From Myxococcales bacterium (GTDB taxonomy: Bacteria > Myxococcota_A > UBA796 > GCA-2862545): a stretch of DNA of 64,000 nt. The stretch covers positions 1 through 64,000 of the forward strand of contig JAHQVJ010000224.1 in NCBI GenBank assembly GCA_019634415.1. The letters run 5' to 3'. Below the pieces are notes generated by a model that saw only the letters and a list, made by a program, of their open reading frames with translations, was not told the DNA's origin and did not search any database. The position numbers and the translations under genes are program-made. Below are positions 16,271 through 24,621 of the stretch, one piece after another; position 1 is the stretch's first letter, and every line of letters starts with the position of its first letter.

Positions 16271-16588
16271 CTACGAGACCTGCAGCGCAGCAGCCGCGAA
16301 GCGCGGCCACTCTCGTTCGTGATCCGGTCCCAGGACCACCCAGGCCTTCATGGGCCGGCCGTTGCCGCTCGGGTCGAACAGGACGGCGCCAGGCAACGCC
16401 AGCGCCTCGGCATGCGCATCACCCCCGAGCTTGAACACCACGCCACCGTCGTAGGCCCCTAGCACCGCCTTGCCACCATGCTTGACGCACGGCATCCCGA
16501 ACAGCGATCCCGTCGTCAGGGCACCGTGCTCCTCGCGAAGGCTGTCCACCAAGGCTTCGTAGGCAGGATGGGACTGCTTCTTGCTCAT
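16271..16588 (-). CDS. TfoX N-terminal domain / MmcQ-YjbR-like protein
   Basis: A 105-residue single-domain protein. TTGSLFGMPCVKHGGKAVLGAYDGG, with the conserved Phe-Gly-Met, and the C-terminal GRPMKAWVVLGPDH match the TfoX N-terminal domain family. Stand-alone versions are small cytoplasmic proteins of unclear function, distinct from the full TfoX competence regulator. Start placed at MSKKQSHPAY because the 12 codons upstream are Pro/Arg-rich and lack a ribosome-binding site. Confidence 0.82.
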   Translation of the reverse strand: MSKKQSHPAYEALVDSLREEHGALTTGSLFGMPCVKHGGKAVLGAYDGGVVFKLGGDAHAEALALPGAVLFDPSGNGRPMKAWVVLGPDHEREWPRFAAAALQVS

Positions 16589-16668
16589 GCGCTGCGCTCC
16601 GGGTGGAGCTGGCCTGTACCACACGCTGCAGATCGTTGTAGACCAATCCCTCTCTACACGGAGACGGC

Positions 16669-17424
16669 ATGTTCGAGCACATCGAGCGGATGCAGGCAGG
16701 CGCCCCCTGGGGGCGACTCCTCGACGCAGGCACGGGCACGCGATCCCTCGACTGGATCCGAGGCCTGTCCACCATCGGATGGACAGCCGTGACCGCGAGC
16801 CCCGAGCACGCCGAGCAGCTCCGGGCCTCGGTCTGCTTGCGTCCAGAGGACGCCGTGATCGCAGGCAACTGGTCCGATCCCGCGCTGCTGCGCGACGAGA
16901 CCTTCGACACGGTGGTGGCCGAGCACGTGCTGGGCGCCATCGACACCCACGCTCCCTACTTCCGAGCCCGGTTCCTGGAGCGACTCAGGGACCACGTGGC
17001 AGGGCGGCTCTACCTCACGGGCATCGCTCCCCACGGGCTCGCCTCGGCTCCCGAGGCACGGCTCGTCGACGAGGTCTTCGACGTGCGAGACGTGATCTTC
17101 TTGCTCTGCAGGTGGCGTCCGTATCGTGAGGTCCCACTGGACTGGGTCACCCACGCCCTCGGCCAGTCGGGGTACCGAGTCGAGCAGGCCATCCAGACCC
17201 CTCGCCGAGCCGAGGGATCCTGGGTGAGCCACCAGATCGACGGCTGCCTACAGGGGCTCGCCCACCTCGACGACGACGCACTGGCCGAGGCCCTTCGTGC
17301 TCGCCTGGAGCGACTCCGGACCCAGGTCCTCACGCACATCGAGCGCCACGGACCGATTCCGTGGACCCACGACTGGTGCGTGTGGGCTCAGCCGGAGCAT
17401 AGACAGGTGCAGGAGGTCCGATGA
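16669..17424 (+). CDS. class I SAM-dependent methyltransferase
   Basis: A 251-residue protein. Motif I is GRLLDAGTGTRSLDWI (residues 15-30), followed by VTASPEHAEQLRA (motif II) and ETFDTVVAEHVLGAID (motif IV). The C-terminal part is helical. No substrate motif is visible. It overlaps the next gene by four bases (ATGA), so the two are co-translated. Confidence 0.82.
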   Translation: MFEHIERMQAGAPWGRLLDAGTGTRSLDWIRGLSTIGWTAVTASPEHAEQLRASVCLRPEDAVIAGNWSDPALLRDETFDTVVAEHVLGAIDTHAPYFRARFLERLRDHVAGRLYLTGIAPHGLASAPEARLVDEVFDVRDVIFLLCRWRPYREVPLDWVTHALGQSGYRVEQAIQTPRRAEGSWVSHQIDGCLQGLAHLDDDALAEALRARLERLRTQVLTHIERHGPIPWTHDWCVWAQPEHRQVQEVR

Positions 17425-17945
17425 ACCGTCGAACCGTGCTCGGGGGCGCGAGCGTCATGGCCGCTGCCGCCGCCTTGGGGATCGGCGGCTTCGTCGCCAC
17501 GGGGCCAGCAGCGCCCTGGACCCTGCGACACGCCAGGCGCGTGCTGCTGGAGCTGGACGTGCACACCGCGGTGCTCGCGGGCTCCTGGTCGACGGCACAG
17601 GTCCTCGTGCACCTGGCCCAGAGCCTGGAGTTCTCCATGACCGGGTTCCCCGAGGCCAAGGGAGCACTGTTCCAGGCCACCGTCGGTCGCACGGCAGCCA
17701 CTGCCTTCGGAGCGCGTGGGCAGATGTTCCACGGCCTCGACACCCCCATCCCGGGGGCACCCGCCCTTCCCACCGATCTGAGCCCCAGCGACGCACGATC
17801 CCGGCTGATCGCCGCCATCGATGCCTTCGATGGCTTCGACGGAGAGCTGCGGCCGCACTTCACCTACGGCCCCCTCGATCGAGCAGCCTACGCCCGCGCG
17901 CAGGCACTGCACATCGAGAACCACCTGCGGGCGACCGTGGGCTGA
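17421..17945 (+). CDS. Tat-exported DUF1569 (DinB-like) protein
   Basis: A 174-residue protein opening with a twin-arginine signal (MNRRTVLGGASVMAAAAALG). The mature part has WSTAQVLVHLAQSLEFSMTGFPEAKG and a C-terminal YARAQALHIENHLR, typical of DUF1569, a four-helix DinB-type bundle whose His residues may bind metal. Folding before Tat export fits a metal-containing protein. Function unknown. It is coupled to the upstream methyltransferase. Confidence 0.82.
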   Translation: MNRRTVLGGASVMAAAAALGIGGFVATGPAAPWTLRHARRVLLELDVHTAVLAGSWSTAQVLVHLAQSLEFSMTGFPEAKGALFQATVGRTAATAFGARGQMFHGLDTPIPGAPALPTDLSPSDARSRLIAAIDAFDGFDGELRPHFTYGPLDRAAYARAQALHIENHLRATVG

Positions 17946-18036
17946 CGCGGCCTGGGCGCCACAGCGGATCGCAATCGGACAGCCTCACGCGGCGTTTGTT
18001 ACGAAAACGCTCAGTTTTCTCGTTGTGAGGTTCAAG

Positions 18037-18507
18037 ATGATTGGAGTTGGCGCCCTCCTGTTGGGCGCTTCTGGGTGCGTGGCGTTCGAGTCTCCCTGGG
18101 AAGAGGCGAACACCAGCGACGCCACCGTGGAAGGCTGGATGTACACCGCCATCGACCACCCACAGCCGGGTGCCGGGTGGTTTCGTACGGGAGAAACGGA
18201 GGCCGCGGACTTCAGCCAAGCGAGCGTGAAGTCCGTGCGTGGCGCCAAGGACGACATCGTGGTGTTGCAGATCGGCAGCGTGTCCAGCGAGGGCCCGTCG
18301 ATCCTCGAGATCGACGTGGCGCTGGGAGCCTGGTCCGCCGGCGCCATCCCCGTGGACGGCATGTCGAGTGTAGGAGAGCTGCGCGACGCGGACGGCACGC
18401 GTCGACTCGTGGTGGACGGCGTCATCGAGGTAGACCAGGCCGGTGTCTCCGCTGGCCAGGTCGTCGAGCTGTCCTTCGTGGACCTCGTGCTGACGGAGGC
18501 GCTGTGA
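18037..18507 (+). CDS. small lipoprotein
   Basis: A 156-residue lipoprotein with lipobox LLGASGC (Cys14). The mature part is beta-rich with no recognised family (VVLQIGSVSSEGPSILEIDVALG). Start at ATG 18037, preceded by TGAGG six bases upstream; a GTG at 18025 in the same frame is a possible alternative. The AT-rich 60 bases upstream probably hold the promoter of the four-gene run. The stop overlaps the GTG of the metallopeptidase gene. Confidence 0.75.
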   Translation: MIGVGALLLGASGCVAFESPWEEANTSDATVEGWMYTAIDHPQPGAGWFRTGETEAADFSQASVKSVRGAKDDIVVLQIGSVSSEGPSILEIDVALGAWSAGAIPVDGMSSVGELRDADGTRRLVVDGVIEVDQAGVSAGQVVELSFVDLVLTEAL

Positions 18508-19544
18508 TCACGTGGATGATGGCGTCTGCTCTGGCGCAAACGCCCCCCGACACCTTCGGCGGGTACGACGTCGGCGACGCGATGGTGCTGCGCCCAGTGG
18601 GAGCGGCATGGGCCGACGGATTCTCCGTGGACGGGCCCGTCACGGAGTCTCCCTTCGACAGGGCCATCCTGACGTCGCTGACCCGCAGGGCCACCGACTA
18701 CGACTTCGTCATGGTCCTGCTCGGGCAGGGCGTCCCCCGTCAGATGGGATCGGCCCTGGCCTTCAATCGCACCTATGACCGCGACGTCGCCGGCACGGGA
18801 CGCTGGCAGGTGGACTACGACGTGGCCGTGCAGTCCGGGCTGTACATGAACCGCACCACCGTCTGGGACGCCTACACCGAGGCGCAGCGGCAGTGGGTGT
18901 TCAATCACGAGCTGGGCCATCACTGGCTGGCCTACCTGCAGGTGAACCTCGACCGAGACCGGGAGCGAGCGCTGCTGGGTCGCCAGCTCGGTCACTGGTC
19001 GTACTTCCTGCACACCGACAACGCGCCCATGGAGGGCAACGCCTGGCTCGACAACGGGGACGGCACCTTCACCACCGAGCCGAGCGTGGGTCCCGGCGGA
19101 TACAGCGACCTCGAGCTGTACGTGATGGGCTTGCTGCCTCCCGAGGAGGTGCGCCCGTTCTTCCTGATCGAGCCCGACGACAACGCCAAGGGCCGGCTGC
19201 CCTCCTCGTCGCCCGACCACTGGGCAAACGATGGTCCCCACACCGTGTCGGGCGAGCGGATCGATCTGACCATCGACGACATCGTGGCCGCCAACGGGCC
19301 CGCGACGCCGGGTCCCGACGACAGCGACCGTGACCTGTCCATCCTCACGGTGCTCGTGGTGGCCCCCGAGGAGCTGGTGGAGGAGCAGGACCTACAGCGC
19401 CTCGCCGATCTCCAAGAGCAGTGGGCCGCGGGGTTCCACACCGCCACGCGGCAGCTCGCCCAGGTCTCGTTCGACGTCGTCGACGAGGGGCTCTCCGTGC
19501 CGCCCATCGAGGCACCCACTTGGATTCCGGAGGCAGCACGATGA
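18504..19544 (+). CDS. secreted zinc metallopeptidase-like protein (HELGHHW)
   Basis: A 346-residue exported protein (signal MITWMMASALAQ, starting at GTG 18504). The zinc motif is HELGH (His135, Glu136, His139) within FNHELGHHWLAY. About 70 residues on, GGYSDLELYVMGLLPPEEVRPFF carries the Met-Gly-Leu turn seen in a group of myxobacterial and planctomycete exported metallopeptidase-like proteins with the order HELGHxW then DLYLMGL. Likely degrades proteins outside the cell or in the periplasm. The stop overlaps the start of the Ig-repeat lipoprotein (ATGA 19541). Confidence 0.82.
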   Translation: MITWMMASALAQTPPDTFGGYDVGDAMVLRPVGAAWADGFSVDGPVTESPFDRAILTSLTRRATDYDFVMVLLGQGVPRQMGSALAFNRTYDRDVAGTGRWQVDYDVAVQSGLYMNRTTVWDAYTEAQRQWVFNHELGHHWLAYLQVNLDRDRERALLGRQLGHWSYFLHTDNAPMEGNAWLDNGDGTFTTEPSVGPGGYSDLELYVMGLLPPEEVRPFFLIEPDDNAKGRLPSSSPDHWANDGPHTVSGERIDLTIDDIVAANGPATPGPDDSDRDLSILTVLVVAPEELVEEQDLQRLADLQEQWAAGFHTATRQLAQVSFDVVDEGLSVPPIEAPTWIPEAAR

Positions 19545-21463
19545 TCGCCCTGACGTTGCTGGCCTGCACCCGCGGGTCCATCACCACCACCGAGCTTCCC
19601 CCTGCCGAGGTCGGCGTGCGCTACTCCGTGGCCATCGAGGGCGAGCGCGGTCGCAAGGCGCGCTACTCGGCCACCGGGCTGCCCGAGGGGCTCGCGATCA
19701 ACCCGTCCTCCGGGATCGTGAGCGGCGTGCCCCAGGAGCCGAGCGAGGGCACCGTCACCGTCCAGATCGACACCCCCAGCGGCCGCACGCTGGCCACCCA
19801 GGATCTGGACCTCGCCGTGGGGCGCTCCAGCGTGCCCTGCGGTCAGTCGTTCGGAGGCACCTTCACGGAGGCAGCCTTCGTGGGCGCCGATGGCGCCGAC
19901 TGGTCCGCCGAGGGAGGCTGGGAGGTGATTCGGCTTCCCGTGCCCGGCGATGCCATCGAGGCCCTCTCCCTCACGCTCGAGGGCAGCGTGATCCCGTACT
20001 TCGTGCAACCCGGCCAGCCCCTGTCGCTGGAGATGCTGCTGGCCGACCAAGCCACCCCCGTCTTCGACACGGAGATCGAGCTGGGCTGGAACACCACCCC
20101 GAACCTCGCTGCCTATCAGGCCGTCGGGGGAGAGCTGATCGTGGTCCTGCTCTCGTTCACCAGCGGCTCGCAGGACTGGACCCTGTCCACCTCGTGCGCC
20201 CGCTCCCCCGTCCTCGAGACCAACGGACTCGGCCCCTTCCGGATCGGTCACCGGGTACGGTCGTCGTTCCGCGCCACCAAGCTCGACGAGGACATCTCCG
20301 TCGAGGCCTTGGACCCCCTCCCCGCAGGCCTCGAGCTGTCCGAGACGGGACGTCTGGGAGGCACCCCAGAGCAGACCGGGCTGCACACGTTCCGCATTCG
20401 GCTCACTCGCCAGACGACAGGTGCCGAGACCGACGAGCAGGTCGCGGTGGGTGTGTACGAGCCGCTGCTGCCCACCTGCGGGGAGACCGTGGCGCTGCCC
20501 GTTCGCGGAGGCGAGGTCGAGGACTTTCCAGGTCACATCGATCCCGAGACCTTCGTGGCCCTCGAAGCCCCGTGGGACGACCACGTGGGGCTGCGCTTCG
20601 ACGTCGACGTGCAGGAGATCCTCCCGTCGATCGTGCTGATGCAGCCCCTGGCCCCCGACACCGCGACCTTCACCTGGACCCGTGGGTCCTCCGTCGTTCC
20701 CGTCTTGGAGGCCACGCCACAGAGCTGGCCCCCCGCGAGCCACTACCAACAGGATCCGTCGTTCCGCTTCGTCATCGGTGCCGAGGGCCCCTTCGAGGGG
20801 CAGGTCACGCTCACCTGCGACGACGGGCCGCGGCCTGCCGAGCGATTCCCCAACGTGCTGCCGACGGGGCTCGTGCAAGCCACCCTGCCGGCACTGGGCG
20901 GAGCGCCGCCCTACACCTGGCAGGCCACCGGACTCCCCGAGGGCCTGTCGCTGTCCCCCGAGGGCGTGCTGTCGGGCACGCTGACCGACGGTCCTCCCGT
21001 CGTGGGGGAGGTGGTCGTGCAAGACGCCGAGGGAGCCGCGACGACCACCGAGATCACCTGGTGGCCCGAGCCTGCGGCCTGCGACGAGATGCTGCCCTGC
21101 GGAGCGGCCTCGCAGGTGCAGGTCACGGCGGACGATCCGTACGTGATCTGTGTGCCCCCCGACGACGTGACGGCCTGGGACTGGGTGGCCCAGGTGGCGG
21201 ACTTCGACGGCACCGACCTCCGCCGCTCCATCCTTCCGCCTGGCTCGTTCGACGCCCTGGACGTGCAGCGAACGTACTGGGGCTACACCGGCGCGGTGGT
21301 GGTGGATCGAGGGAACTCCAACCCCCTGTTGGCGCTGGACCGCTACGACGAGCGCCCCTGGGCCCAGCTGCTGGACTCGCTCGGTGCACCCACCCAGGTC
21401 TCCGTGTGCACGGTGTGCGGCAACGGCGCCACGCCGCCTTGGAACGAGGTGAGCTGCGAGTAG
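19541..21463 (+). CDS. lipoprotein with putative-Ig (cadherin-like) repeats
   Basis: A 640-residue lipoprotein (Cys9 in LTLLACT). It has at least three He_PIG-type repeats with the tell-tale GLPEGLAINPSSGIVSGVP (about residue 40), LPAGLELSETGRLGGTP (about 260) and GLPEGLSLSPEGVLSGTL (about 465), separated by jelly-roll-like segments with Cys residues (PCGQSFGG, PTCGETV, ACDEMLPCG). Such domains bind sugars or proteins at the cell surface. Co-translated with the metallopeptidase, it may be its surface partner. Start at ATG 19541 overlaps the upstream stop. Confidence 0.82.
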   Translation: MIALTLLACTRGSITTTELPPAEVGVRYSVAIEGERGRKARYSATGLPEGLAINPSSGIVSGVPQEPSEGTVTVQIDTPSGRTLATQDLDLAVGRSSVPCGQSFGGTFTEAAFVGADGADWSAEGGWEVIRLPVPGDAIEALSLTLEGSVIPYFVQPGQPLSLEMLLADQATPVFDTEIELGWNTTPNLAAYQAVGGELIVVLLSFTSGSQDWTLSTSCARSPVLETNGLGPFRIGHRVRSSFRATKLDEDISVEALDPLPAGLELSETGRLGGTPEQTGLHTFRIRLTRQTTGAETDEQVAVGVYEPLLPTCGETVALPVRGGEVEDFPGHIDPETFVALEAPWDDHVGLRFDVDVQEILPSIVLMQPLAPDTATFTWTRGSSVVPVLEATPQSWPPASHYQQDPSFRFVIGAEGPFEGQVTLTCDDGPRPAERFPNVLPTGLVQATLPALGGAPPYTWQATGLPEGLSLSPEGVLSGTLTDGPPVVGEVVVQDAEGAATTTEITWWPEPAACDEMLPCGAASQVQVTADDPYVICVPPDDVTAWDWVAQVADFDGTDLRRSILPPGSFDALDVQRTYWGYTGAVVVDRGNSNPLLALDRYDERPWAQLLDSLGAPTQVSVCTVCGNGATPPWNEVSCE

Positions 21464-21473
21464 CGATCCCCTG

Positions 21474-22394
21474 GTGAGGGTCCTCGTCACCGGCGCCTCG
21501 GGCTACGTCGGGCTCCACGTCGTGCGACGGCTGGTCCAGGAGGGCCACGCCGTCACGGCACTCGCCCGCACCCCGTCCGCGCTGGGGCCTCTGGCCGACC
21601 ACGAGAGCGTGACCGTCGCCCAGGTCGACCTCGAAGACGACGAGGGCGTTCGAGCCGCCCTGCACGGACAAGACGCCTGCATCCACGCAGCGCTGATCTG
21701 GGAAGAGCCTGGCAGCGAGCTCGATCTGCGCGACACCGCAGCCTCGGCCAAGCTGTTCGACGCCGCGGGCCAGGCCGGTCTGGCGCGCGTCCTGTACGTC
21801 TCCAGCACTGCCGTCCACCGAAAGGCCCGCAGCCGGAGGCAAGGGCTCTCCCACGAGGCGATCAACGAGGCCACGCCCCTCGCTCCCACCGACGTCTACG
21901 GGGCCACCAAGGCCGCCTCGGAGCCGTTCCTCTGGGCCGCGTGCGCCGCGCACGCCATGCAGGGCACCGTCGTGCGCCTCGGACCCGTCGTGGGACCTCC
22001 GGCGTTTGCGGGCGCGTCCTTCAGGAGCCACGCTCGGCTCGAGCAGCTCGTGGGCGCGGCCCGACGGGGAGAGACCCTCGAGATCGTCCGAGGCAGCGGA
22101 CGCCAGTTCGCCGGCATGGGCGACGCAGCCCACGCCTTGTGCCAGCTCGCCACCACGCCCGGATCTGCCGGGACGTACCTCTGCGTCGACCAGCAGGTCA
22201 CGACCTGGGAGTCTCTGGCGCGCCGCGTCGTGGCGAGCATCGGCTCGTCGAGCCCGGTGGTCGTGGTTGCTCCCGAGCCAGCCCAGCCCTCCACCTGGTT
22301 CGATCCCAGCACGCTGGCCGAGCAGCTGGGTGTGGAGCTGGACAGCCGCGACGACATGCAGGCCCACCTCGCCCACCTGACCCACGGGCCCTAG
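21474..22394 (+). CDS. NAD-dependent epimerase/dehydratase family protein
   Basis: A 306-residue extended-SDR enzyme starting at GTG 21474. VTGASGYVGLHV (residues 4-15) is the glycine-rich dinucleotide site. VYGATKAASEPF holds the Tyr-x3-Lys pair near 142-146, with VSSTAVHR upstream for Ser. Substrate unknown. It lies 10 bases after the lipoprotein gene, so probably the same transcript. Its TAG interlocks with the stop of the convergent TetR gene in a CTAG. Confidence 0.88.
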   Translation: MRVLVTGASGYVGLHVVRRLVQEGHAVTALARTPSALGPLADHESVTVAQVDLEDDEGVRAALHGQDACIHAALIWEEPGSELDLRDTAASAKLFDAAGQAGLARVLYVSSTAVHRKARSRRQGLSHEAINEATPLAPTDVYGATKAASEPFLWAACAAHAMQGTVVRLGPVVGPPAFAGASFRSHARLEQLVGAARRGETLEIVRGSGRQFAGMGDAAHALCQLATTPGSAGTYLCVDQQVTTWESLARRVVASIGSSSPVVVVAPEPAQPSTWFDPSTLAEQLGVELDSRDDMQAHLAHLTHGP

Positions 22395-22984
22395 AGAGCC
22401 ACCGTAGGGGGTGCGAGCCCCAACAACAGGTGAGCAGCAGCCTCCAGCCGATCCACCAGGCGGTCCGGCGCCACCCCCGTCGCTTCGTCGATCAGGTAGG
22501 CCCCCTCGACGGCCGTCATCAGCACCGTCGCGACCTCGGCCAGCGCACGCTCCGGCGGCTCTTCGCCCCCTTCCGAGCAGAGCTGACCCAGCAACGCCGT
22601 CAGCTGCTGATGCGAGCCTGCGTAGTAGGCCTGCAGCCGCTCGTCCACCTGCGGCTCCACCAAGGCCAGCGCGAACAGCTCTCGGAAGGGACGTGCGATC
22701 TGTCGGACGGACGGGTCCATCAAGCTCACCTCGAGCACATCTCTCAGCGAGACGTCGGCGCGGTCCAGCGCCTCCGCCATGACCTGCCGACACTGCGACA
22801 GGTGGTGCTCGGTGATGCCCACGAGCAGCAGCTGCCGCGTCCGGAAGTGGTACTGGACGTTGCTCAGGGACAGGCCACAGCGTGCCGCCACACCACGCAT
22901 GGTCAGGCCCGAGGAGCCCTTCTCGCGCAAGATCTCCAAGGCGGCGACGGCGATCCGCTCCACCGTGTCTCGACGACTCGACAT
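22391..22984 (-). CDS. TetR-family regulator
   Basis: A 197-residue protein. The N-terminal HTH is AVAALEILREKGSSGLTMRGVAARCGLSLSNVQYHF (within residues 12-47), followed by a helical ligand-binding domain. It is divergent from the MDR oxidoreductase, with two near-palindromic TAGGTC...GACCTA sites between them, so it very likely represses itself and that enzyme. The inducer is unknown. Confidence 0.92.
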   Translation of the reverse strand: MSSRRDTVERIAVAALEILREKGSSGLTMRGVAARCGLSLSNVQYHFRTRQLLLVGITEHHLSQCRQVMAEALDRADVSLRDVLEVSLMDPSVRQIARPFRELFALALVEPQVDERLQAYYAGSHQQLTALLGQLCSEGGEEPPERALAEVATVLMTAVEGAYLIDEATGVAPDRLVDRLEAAAHLLLGLAPPTVAL

Positions 22985-22994
22985 GTCGCTCGCT

Positions 22995-23036
22995 TAGGTC
23001 GACTGACCTAGTTAGGCTATAGGTCACCTGACCCTA
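22995..23036. promoter_or_regulatory. two TetR operator copies
   Basis: Site 1 is TAGGTC-N4-GACCTA at 22995-23010. Site 2 is TAGGTC-N4-GACCCTA at 23020-23036, the same half-sites with one extra base. Both lie in the 72-bp gap between the divergent TetR and oxidoreductase starts. Confidence 0.75.
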
Positions 23037-23056
23037 AAACTGAGACGGAGGACGTC

Positions 23057-24013
23057 ATGTCCAGCCAGAGCATGCGCGGGCTCGTGTTCGACGCCCGCGC
23101 ACCCGCCCTCGTGCGCCTTCGGGACGACCTGTCCCCCCCTTCCGCCGGGCGCGGAGAGGTCTGCGTGCGCGTCACCCACAGCACGGTCAACGGGCACGAG
23201 TTCGAGCTGGCCCGGCACCCGATGTTCCGCGTGCTGTCCTTCCTGAAGGGCGCGCGCGGGCCGGTCCGAACTGGTCTGGAGTTCGCAGGCGTCGTCGCCA
23301 CCGACGGCGAGACGGTACGGACCGGCGATCGCGTCATGGGCTACGTCGATCTGCTGGCCGGCCACCGACCCCACGCAGACTACGTCACCATCCCGGAGCC
23401 GTACCTCGGGCCCGTTCCCGCGGGAGTGTCCTTGGCCCAAGCCTCCACGCTGCCCATGAGCGGGCTGACCGCCCTGGCCGCCCTGCGCGACGTCGCAGGC
23501 GTCGAGGCAGGCCAGCACGTGCTCGTCATCGGCGCGGCGGGTGGGGTCGGCGTGCTCGCCGTCCAGATCGCCCGCATCCTCGGCGCGTCCGCCACCGCGA
23601 TGGCCACCCAGGCCCACCACGCCCGACTCCAGGCACTCGGCGCCACACGAACCATCGACCATCGACGAACGCCCATCGCCGATCTGGAGGGGTCCTTCGA
23701 TGCCATCCTGGACTTCTCCGACACCCTCCGCCTGCGCGACGTGGGGCACCTGCTCACCCGCCAGGGCACCTTCGTTCCAGCAGATCCGGTGGCGAACCTA
23801 CCGAGCATCGTGACCTCTTCGCGCGTCGGCTACCTGATGGTGGACAGAGGAGACGCCTCACGTCTCGCAGAGCTGGCTGCATGGGTCGAGGCGGGCCGCC
23901 TGCAGCCCGTGGTGGACCAGTCGTTCCCCCTCGACCACTGGCAGCAGGCCGTGTCGCACAGCCACACCAGGGGTCGCATGGGGCGCACGGTCCTCTGCTT
24001 CGAGCCGTGCTGA
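23057..24013 (+). CDS. zinc-less MDR oxidoreductase (quinone oxidoreductase type)
   Basis: A 318-residue medium-chain dehydrogenase/reductase. GLEFAGVVATDGETVRTGDRVMGY is the GroES-like core, and VLVIGAAGGVGVLAVQIARILGA is the NADPH-binding Rossmann motif (about 155-177). Zinc-ligand Cys/His residues are absent. The C-terminal AAWVEAGRLQPVVDQSFPL is typical. It likely reduces quinones or enones, under control of the divergent TetR protein. The ATG follows a GGAGGA ribosome-binding site. Confidence 0.9.
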   Translation: MSSQSMRGLVFDARAPALVRLRDDLSPPSAGRGEVCVRVTHSTVNGHEFELARHPMFRVLSFLKGARGPVRTGLEFAGVVATDGETVRTGDRVMGYVDLLAGHRPHADYVTIPEPYLGPVPAGVSLAQASTLPMSGLTALAALRDVAGVEAGQHVLVIGAAGGVGVLAVQIARILGASATAMATQAHHARLQALGATRTIDHRRTPIADLEGSFDAILDFSDTLRLRDVGHLLTRQGTFVPADPVANLPSIVTSSRVGYLMVDRGDASRLAELAAWVEAGRLQPVVDQSFPLDHWQQAVSHSHTRGRMGRTVLCFEPC

Positions 24014-24040
24014 CGCGCGCTCGCTGGTGAATCCTCACGA

Positions 24041-24130
24041 TGGCAGCGAAGCTGGCACGAGTCTGATCAGCCGCGAACGCAGTTCGCGGCCAATCAGTAC
24101 AGTGGCAGCGAAGCTGGCACGAGTCTGATC
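24041..24130 (+). repeat. palindromic repeat family B, left boundary copy
   Basis: A 28-bp unit (TGGCAGCGAAGCTGGCACGA plus GTCTGATC) occurs at 24041-24068 and again at 24103-24130. Between them lies a hairpin with outer arms CTGAT/ATCAG and inner arms GCCGCGAAC/GTTCGCGGC around GCA (24063-24097). The 70 bases 24061-24130 recur in opposite orientation at 27198-27265 with only a few differences. The two copies bracket the TIR region. Confidence 0.85.
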
Positions 24131-24195
24131 GTCGACGAAATCCTGCGGGGGTTCGCGGGGTGTGCGTGGTAAGCACGAGACGAAGGAGACGCGGC

Positions 24196-24621
24196 ATGTC
24201 CGAACCAGCAGACGATTTTTCTTCACTGCACCCCTCGATGCACATGCTGCAGTGGCTGGACGAGGATCCCCCCCGCCGGATCCGCACGGCCTTCGAGGAG
24301 TGGGGCGACGACAAGGTGGCCGGGACTCGGGTCGTCCAGATCGCGGTGGTGGGGAAGCCCCAGTTCCTGACGGGCGGCAAGCGGCTCGACGACGATCCGG
24401 AGAAGATGCGGCTCGTCCGCACGGGGGTGGCGTTTGCGTTTGCCGTGCACATCCGAGCCCCCGACGGCGAGGATCATCACGTGAAGGGCGTCTTCAGCTG
24501 GATCGGCATGGATCTGGACGAGCCCACCGCCCGTCAGCGCCTCTGGATCGACGTGGACGGATCGCTCGACGAGCTCGGCTCAGAGGGCAGGCTGCGCACC
24601 CGCGTGTACGGCGAAGACTGA
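24196..24621 (+). CDS. hypothetical acidic protein inside the repeat-bounded segment
   Basis: A 141-residue soluble protein with no signal or membrane segment. It alternates beta strands and charged helices (TRVVQIAVVGKPQFLTGGKRLDDDPEKM; HVKGVFSWIGMDLDEPTARQRLWID). I do not recognise the family. A GAAGGAGACGCGGC leader gives a good ribosome-binding site for ATG 24196. Its TGA shares a base with the first 43-bp palindromic element, and the opposite-strand EAD-TIR frame runs over its 3' end. Confidence 0.65.
   Translation: MSEPADDFSSLHPSMHMLQWLDEDPPRRIRTAFEEWGDDKVAGTRVVQIAVVGKPQFLTGGKRLDDDPEKMRLVRTGVAFAFAVHIRAPDGEDHHVKGVFSWIGMDLDEPTARQRLWIDVDGSLDELGSEGRLRTRVYGED

Noticed and set aside
24041..24130. 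Direct 28-bp repeats as a CRISPR array
   Set aside because: Only two units, the spacer is itself a hairpin, and the unit recurs inverted 3 kb away.
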